Of a DNA stretch of 6,507 nucleotides, positions 5,026 through 6,507 are shown piece by piece. Within the stretch, counting starts at the first letter, position 1, and the number at the start of each line of letters is the position of its first letter. The notes beneath the pieces were generated by a model that saw only the letters and a list, made by a program, of their open reading frames with translations, was not told the origin of the DNA and did not search any database. A program made the translations under genes and the position numbers. The DNA comes from Desulfovibrionaceae bacterium (GTDB lineage: Bacteria > Desulfobacterota > Desulfovibrionia > Desulfovibrionales > Desulfovibrionaceae): the NCBI GenBank assembly GCA_009783115.1, contig WRHT01000085.1, forward strand, positions 1 through 6,507, read 5' to 3'.

Positions 5026-6120
5026 TTGGAGGCCGGAACAAGTTTTGTCCTTTTTTTGACCGACCTGGCCGACGAAATGAACGCGGATCGCGCCGCGTTG
5101 CGCCGGGTGGGCATACAGCGCCAGCGCAGCATCCGCTCCGGGACGGAGGCCTTGCGGATTATCCAGGCCGCCCGGGTTCCGGATGCTCCTTTGGTTTTGG
5201 ATTTTATCGTCTGCGCCGAATCCGTACCGGATATGTCCCTGGAGGATTTTTTGCGCGCCCTGCAAGATTTGCCGGGTGACGGCCCAATGCCGCCGGTGCT
5301 CTGCCTGGCCGCGGACGTGCGGTCCGCTCGCCAGGGGCAGGACTGGGGAGCGGCCGTGGTTTTGTCCCGCCCTTATTCCGCCAAGGCCCTGGCGGCATCC
5401 CTGGAGGAAATCCGCTCCGCGCCCCGCGTCCGGCGCAAGGTTAAGGCGCCGGCGGCTCCGCTCTCCACGCCCCTGGGCAATAGTCCGGAAGCGGAGCCTA
5501 ATCCTTTGCTGTACGGCCGCGCCGGCCTGAACTTGTTGCGCCGGGGGCGGACGGAACAGGCCCGGGAATATTTGCTTCAGGCCTTGAGGCACGATCCCGT
5601 GAACCTCGAAGCGGCCTTGGGTTTGGCCGAGCTGTGCCGCCGTACTGGAGAGGAAGAGCTTTCCAGGCGCTGGGCGCATCGGGCCGGGCTGATTTGTCTG
5701 GAAAGCGGACAGAGAGATCGGGCGGAAATGATTTTTTCCCGGCAGCCCGCCCATTGGCGGGGCGATCCTCATTTTTTGGAAGCGCGCGCCCTTTTGGAGG
5801 AAGAGGACTTTGACGGGGCCTGCGATCTTTTCCTGCGCCTGAATGGCCGGCAGGAGGGCATGCCTCCGCATGCCGTTTTTGGCCGGGCCTGCCAGTTTAC
5901 CTCCTCCCCGGATTACTGTATGCGCGGCCTGTGCGCCGCCCTGGAGGAGCGCGGCTGTGCCGGAAGCGCGCGTAAGCTCGGCCGAAGGCTGCTTACGGAA
6001 GAAGATTGGGATAGGGAAGGAGAGGCGGCGGACGGTTTTCTGGCTGGTTTTCCCAAGCTTCAGGAGGTGCTGGCGGTGATGCGTTTTACCATGAATGCCT
6101 GGAGAACCGGCGAAATATGA
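5026..6120 (+). CDS. Degenerate receiver domain fused to TPR-like repeats
   Basis: 364 residues, cytosolic. TTG 5026 is taken as the start because AGGAG (5015-5019) is 6 bases upstream; the ATG at 5021 is in another frame and stops after 12 codons. Residues 5-130 read like a CheY receiver: FVLFLTDLADE for strand 1, IVCAESVPDM (61-70) at the phosphorylation loop, and VVLSRPYSAKAL (111-122) at the KPF motif. The acceptor Asp position (four before Pro68) is Ala64, only one of the acidic pair remains (Asp13), and the usual Lys is Arg115, so phosphorylation is unlikely. A Pro/Ala linker (about 134-160) leads to TPR-like helices. One repeat at about 160-193 (GLNLLRRGRTEQAREYLLQA) is clear, another at 194-230 is plausible, and weaker helices continue to about 340. 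This suggests a protein-binding scaffold. The partner may be the zinc-ribbon protein encoded just upstream. Confidence 0.83.
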   Translation: MEAGTSFVLFLTDLADEMNADRAALRRVGIQRQRSIRSGTEALRIIQAARVPDAPLVLDFIVCAESVPDMSLEDFLRALQDLPGDGPMPPVLCLAADVRSARQGQDWGAAVVLSRPYSAKALAASLEEIRSAPRVRRKVKAPAAPLSTPLGNSPEAEPNPLLYGRAGLNLLRRGRTEQAREYLLQALRHDPVNLEAALGLAELCRRTGEEELSRRWAHRAGLICLESGQRDRAEMIFSRQPAHWRGDPHFLEARALLEEEDFDGACDLFLRLNGRQEGMPPHAVFGRACQFTSSPDYCMRGLCAALEERGCAGSARKLGRRLLTEEDWDREGEAADGFLAGFPKLQEVLAVMRFTMNAWRTGEI

Positions 6121-6170
6121 GATGCGGGCAGCGCCCCGGTTTGCTATGACACGGCCTGTTATATGGTTTA

Positions 6171-6206
6171 AAGGGTTTGCGGACTTTTTACAATCTGCAA
6201 ACCCTT
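6171..6206. terminator. Long hairpin, probable bidirectional terminator between convergent genes
   Basis: A 13-bp stem (6171-6183 with 6194-6206) has ten perfect outer pairs AAGGGTTTGC/GCAAACCCTT and three inner pairs including one G-U, around a 10-base loop. On the plus strand it is followed by the A/T-rich ATTATTTCC; on the minus strand by TTTAAAC. T-tracts are short on both sides, but it lies 50 bases after the receiver/TPR gene and 100 bases past the 3' end of the leftward small membrane gene, so it can serve both. Confidence 0.75.
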
Positions 6207-6305
6207 ATTATTTCCGTTATTCAAAAATCCAGCCTGTCTGTCTCTTGTTGGGGAACCCGCTTTTTGCCTGAACGCAAAACGATTGGCCATCCCCGCCTGA
6301 CTGTT

Positions 6306-6507
6306 TTATTTGTTTTGCAGGAGATCGCGAATGTCGATAAGCAGGTAGATCACGCCGAAACTGATGATTATGCCGAGCACGCCGGCGCATAAAGTGATCA
6401 GGAAAGAAATGGCTCCGCCAAAGGGTGACGCGGCCATGCCCGCGGCTACAATTAAAACAACGACAAGGCTGGCGACAAACATAATATCAATAATTTTCGG
6501 GAACATG
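6306..6507 (-). CDS. Small two-span membrane protein, possibly DUF4282
   Basis: At least 66 residues, read leftward, with two hydrophobic spans (about 8-27 and 32-56) separated by a short Gly/Pro turn (SPFGGA). It ends in IDIRDLLQNK and stop TAA at 6308-6306. The FPKIIDIMF start, two spans and IYLLIDIRDLL end resemble the DUF4282 pattern (TPKII...; ...IVLFRINENL), a family of small bacterial membrane proteins without known function. This is recalled similarity, not a search result. The Met at 6506-6504 lies one base from the window edge, and in DUF4282 proteins the PKII segment is usually preceded by more residues, so the true start may lie outside. It is convergent with the receiver/TPR gene, with a hairpin between them. 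Confidence 0.6.
   Translation of the reverse strand, partial: MFPKIIDIMFVASLVVVLIVAAGMAASPFGGAISFLITLCAGVLGIIISFGVIYLLIDIRDLLQNK

Noticed and set aside
4579..5871. 430-codon open frame on the minus strand spanning the zinc-ribbon and receiver/TPR genes
   Set aside because: It runs antisense to two better-supported genes across their junction, has no recognisable domain and a biased Gln/Gly/Arg/Pro composition. It is a by-product of GC-rich codon bias.
6262..6279. Inverted repeat TTTTGC-CTGAAC-GCAAAA as a second terminator for the leftward gene
   Set aside because: The stem is only 6 bp with A/T ends and no T-tract follows on the minus strand; the hairpin at 6171-6206 is much better.
6177..6392. 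71-codon plus-strand open frame starting with TTG
   Set aside because: It starts inside the terminator hairpin, has no ribosome binding site and overlaps the convergent membrane gene.

Overview
The window looks like ordinary chromosomal DNA from a GC-rich Gram-negative bacterium, most probably a member of the Desulfovibrionales (Deltaproteobacteria/Desulfobacterota). That placement is inference from remembered protein similarity: the phrasing of the YbaK-like and Obg proteins, a receiver-like/TPR protein of a style common in Desulfovibrio, and L27 without the cleavable N-terminal extension seen in Firmicutes. No 16S rRNA or other decisive marker is present. There are no tRNA or rRNA genes, CRISPR arrays, insertion sequences or phage genes, and no gene-free stretch longer than about 190 bases.

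Layout. At the left edge, the first 55 codons of a QmcA/stomatin-like (SPFH/band 7) membrane protein run leftward out of the window. Divergent from it, across a 122-base spacer, come a YbaK/EbsC-type aminoacyl-tRNA deacylase-like gene and a 59-residue single-span membrane protein ending in HHHH. A near-consensus sigma-70 promoter (TTGACT-17-TATAAT) then drives the ribosomal protein genes rplU (L21) and rpmA (L27), which overlap by 11 bases. A hairpin with a T-tract separates them from obgE, the ribosome-assembly GTPase that usually accompanies them.

After obgE the order leaves the conserved cluster. A secreted cytochrome c peroxidase with three CXXCH haem sites (YhjA-like layout) is followed by a pair of less characterised cytosolic genes. 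The first is a coiled-coil/zinc-ribbon protein of about 172 residues. The second is a 364-residue protein that starts with TTG and combines a degenerate receiver domain (no phospho-acceptor Asp) with TPR-like helices. The last two are 12 bases apart and probably co-translated, so they may act together; their function is unknown. A strong hairpin at 6171-6206 ends this rightward block and also faces the 3' end of a convergent small two-span membrane protein (possibly DUF4282) that begins at or beyond the right edge.

Working picture: the centre is a translation/ribosome-biogenesis module (L21, L27, ObgE), with a tRNA-editing-type enzyme upstream. The peroxidase suggests periplasmic H2O2 removal or respiration in an anaerobic or microaerobic organism. 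I see no clearly new multi-gene system. The least explained parts are the zinc-ribbon/pseudo-receiver-TPR pair, the His-tailed miniprotein, and the control sequences around the ribosomal protein operon.
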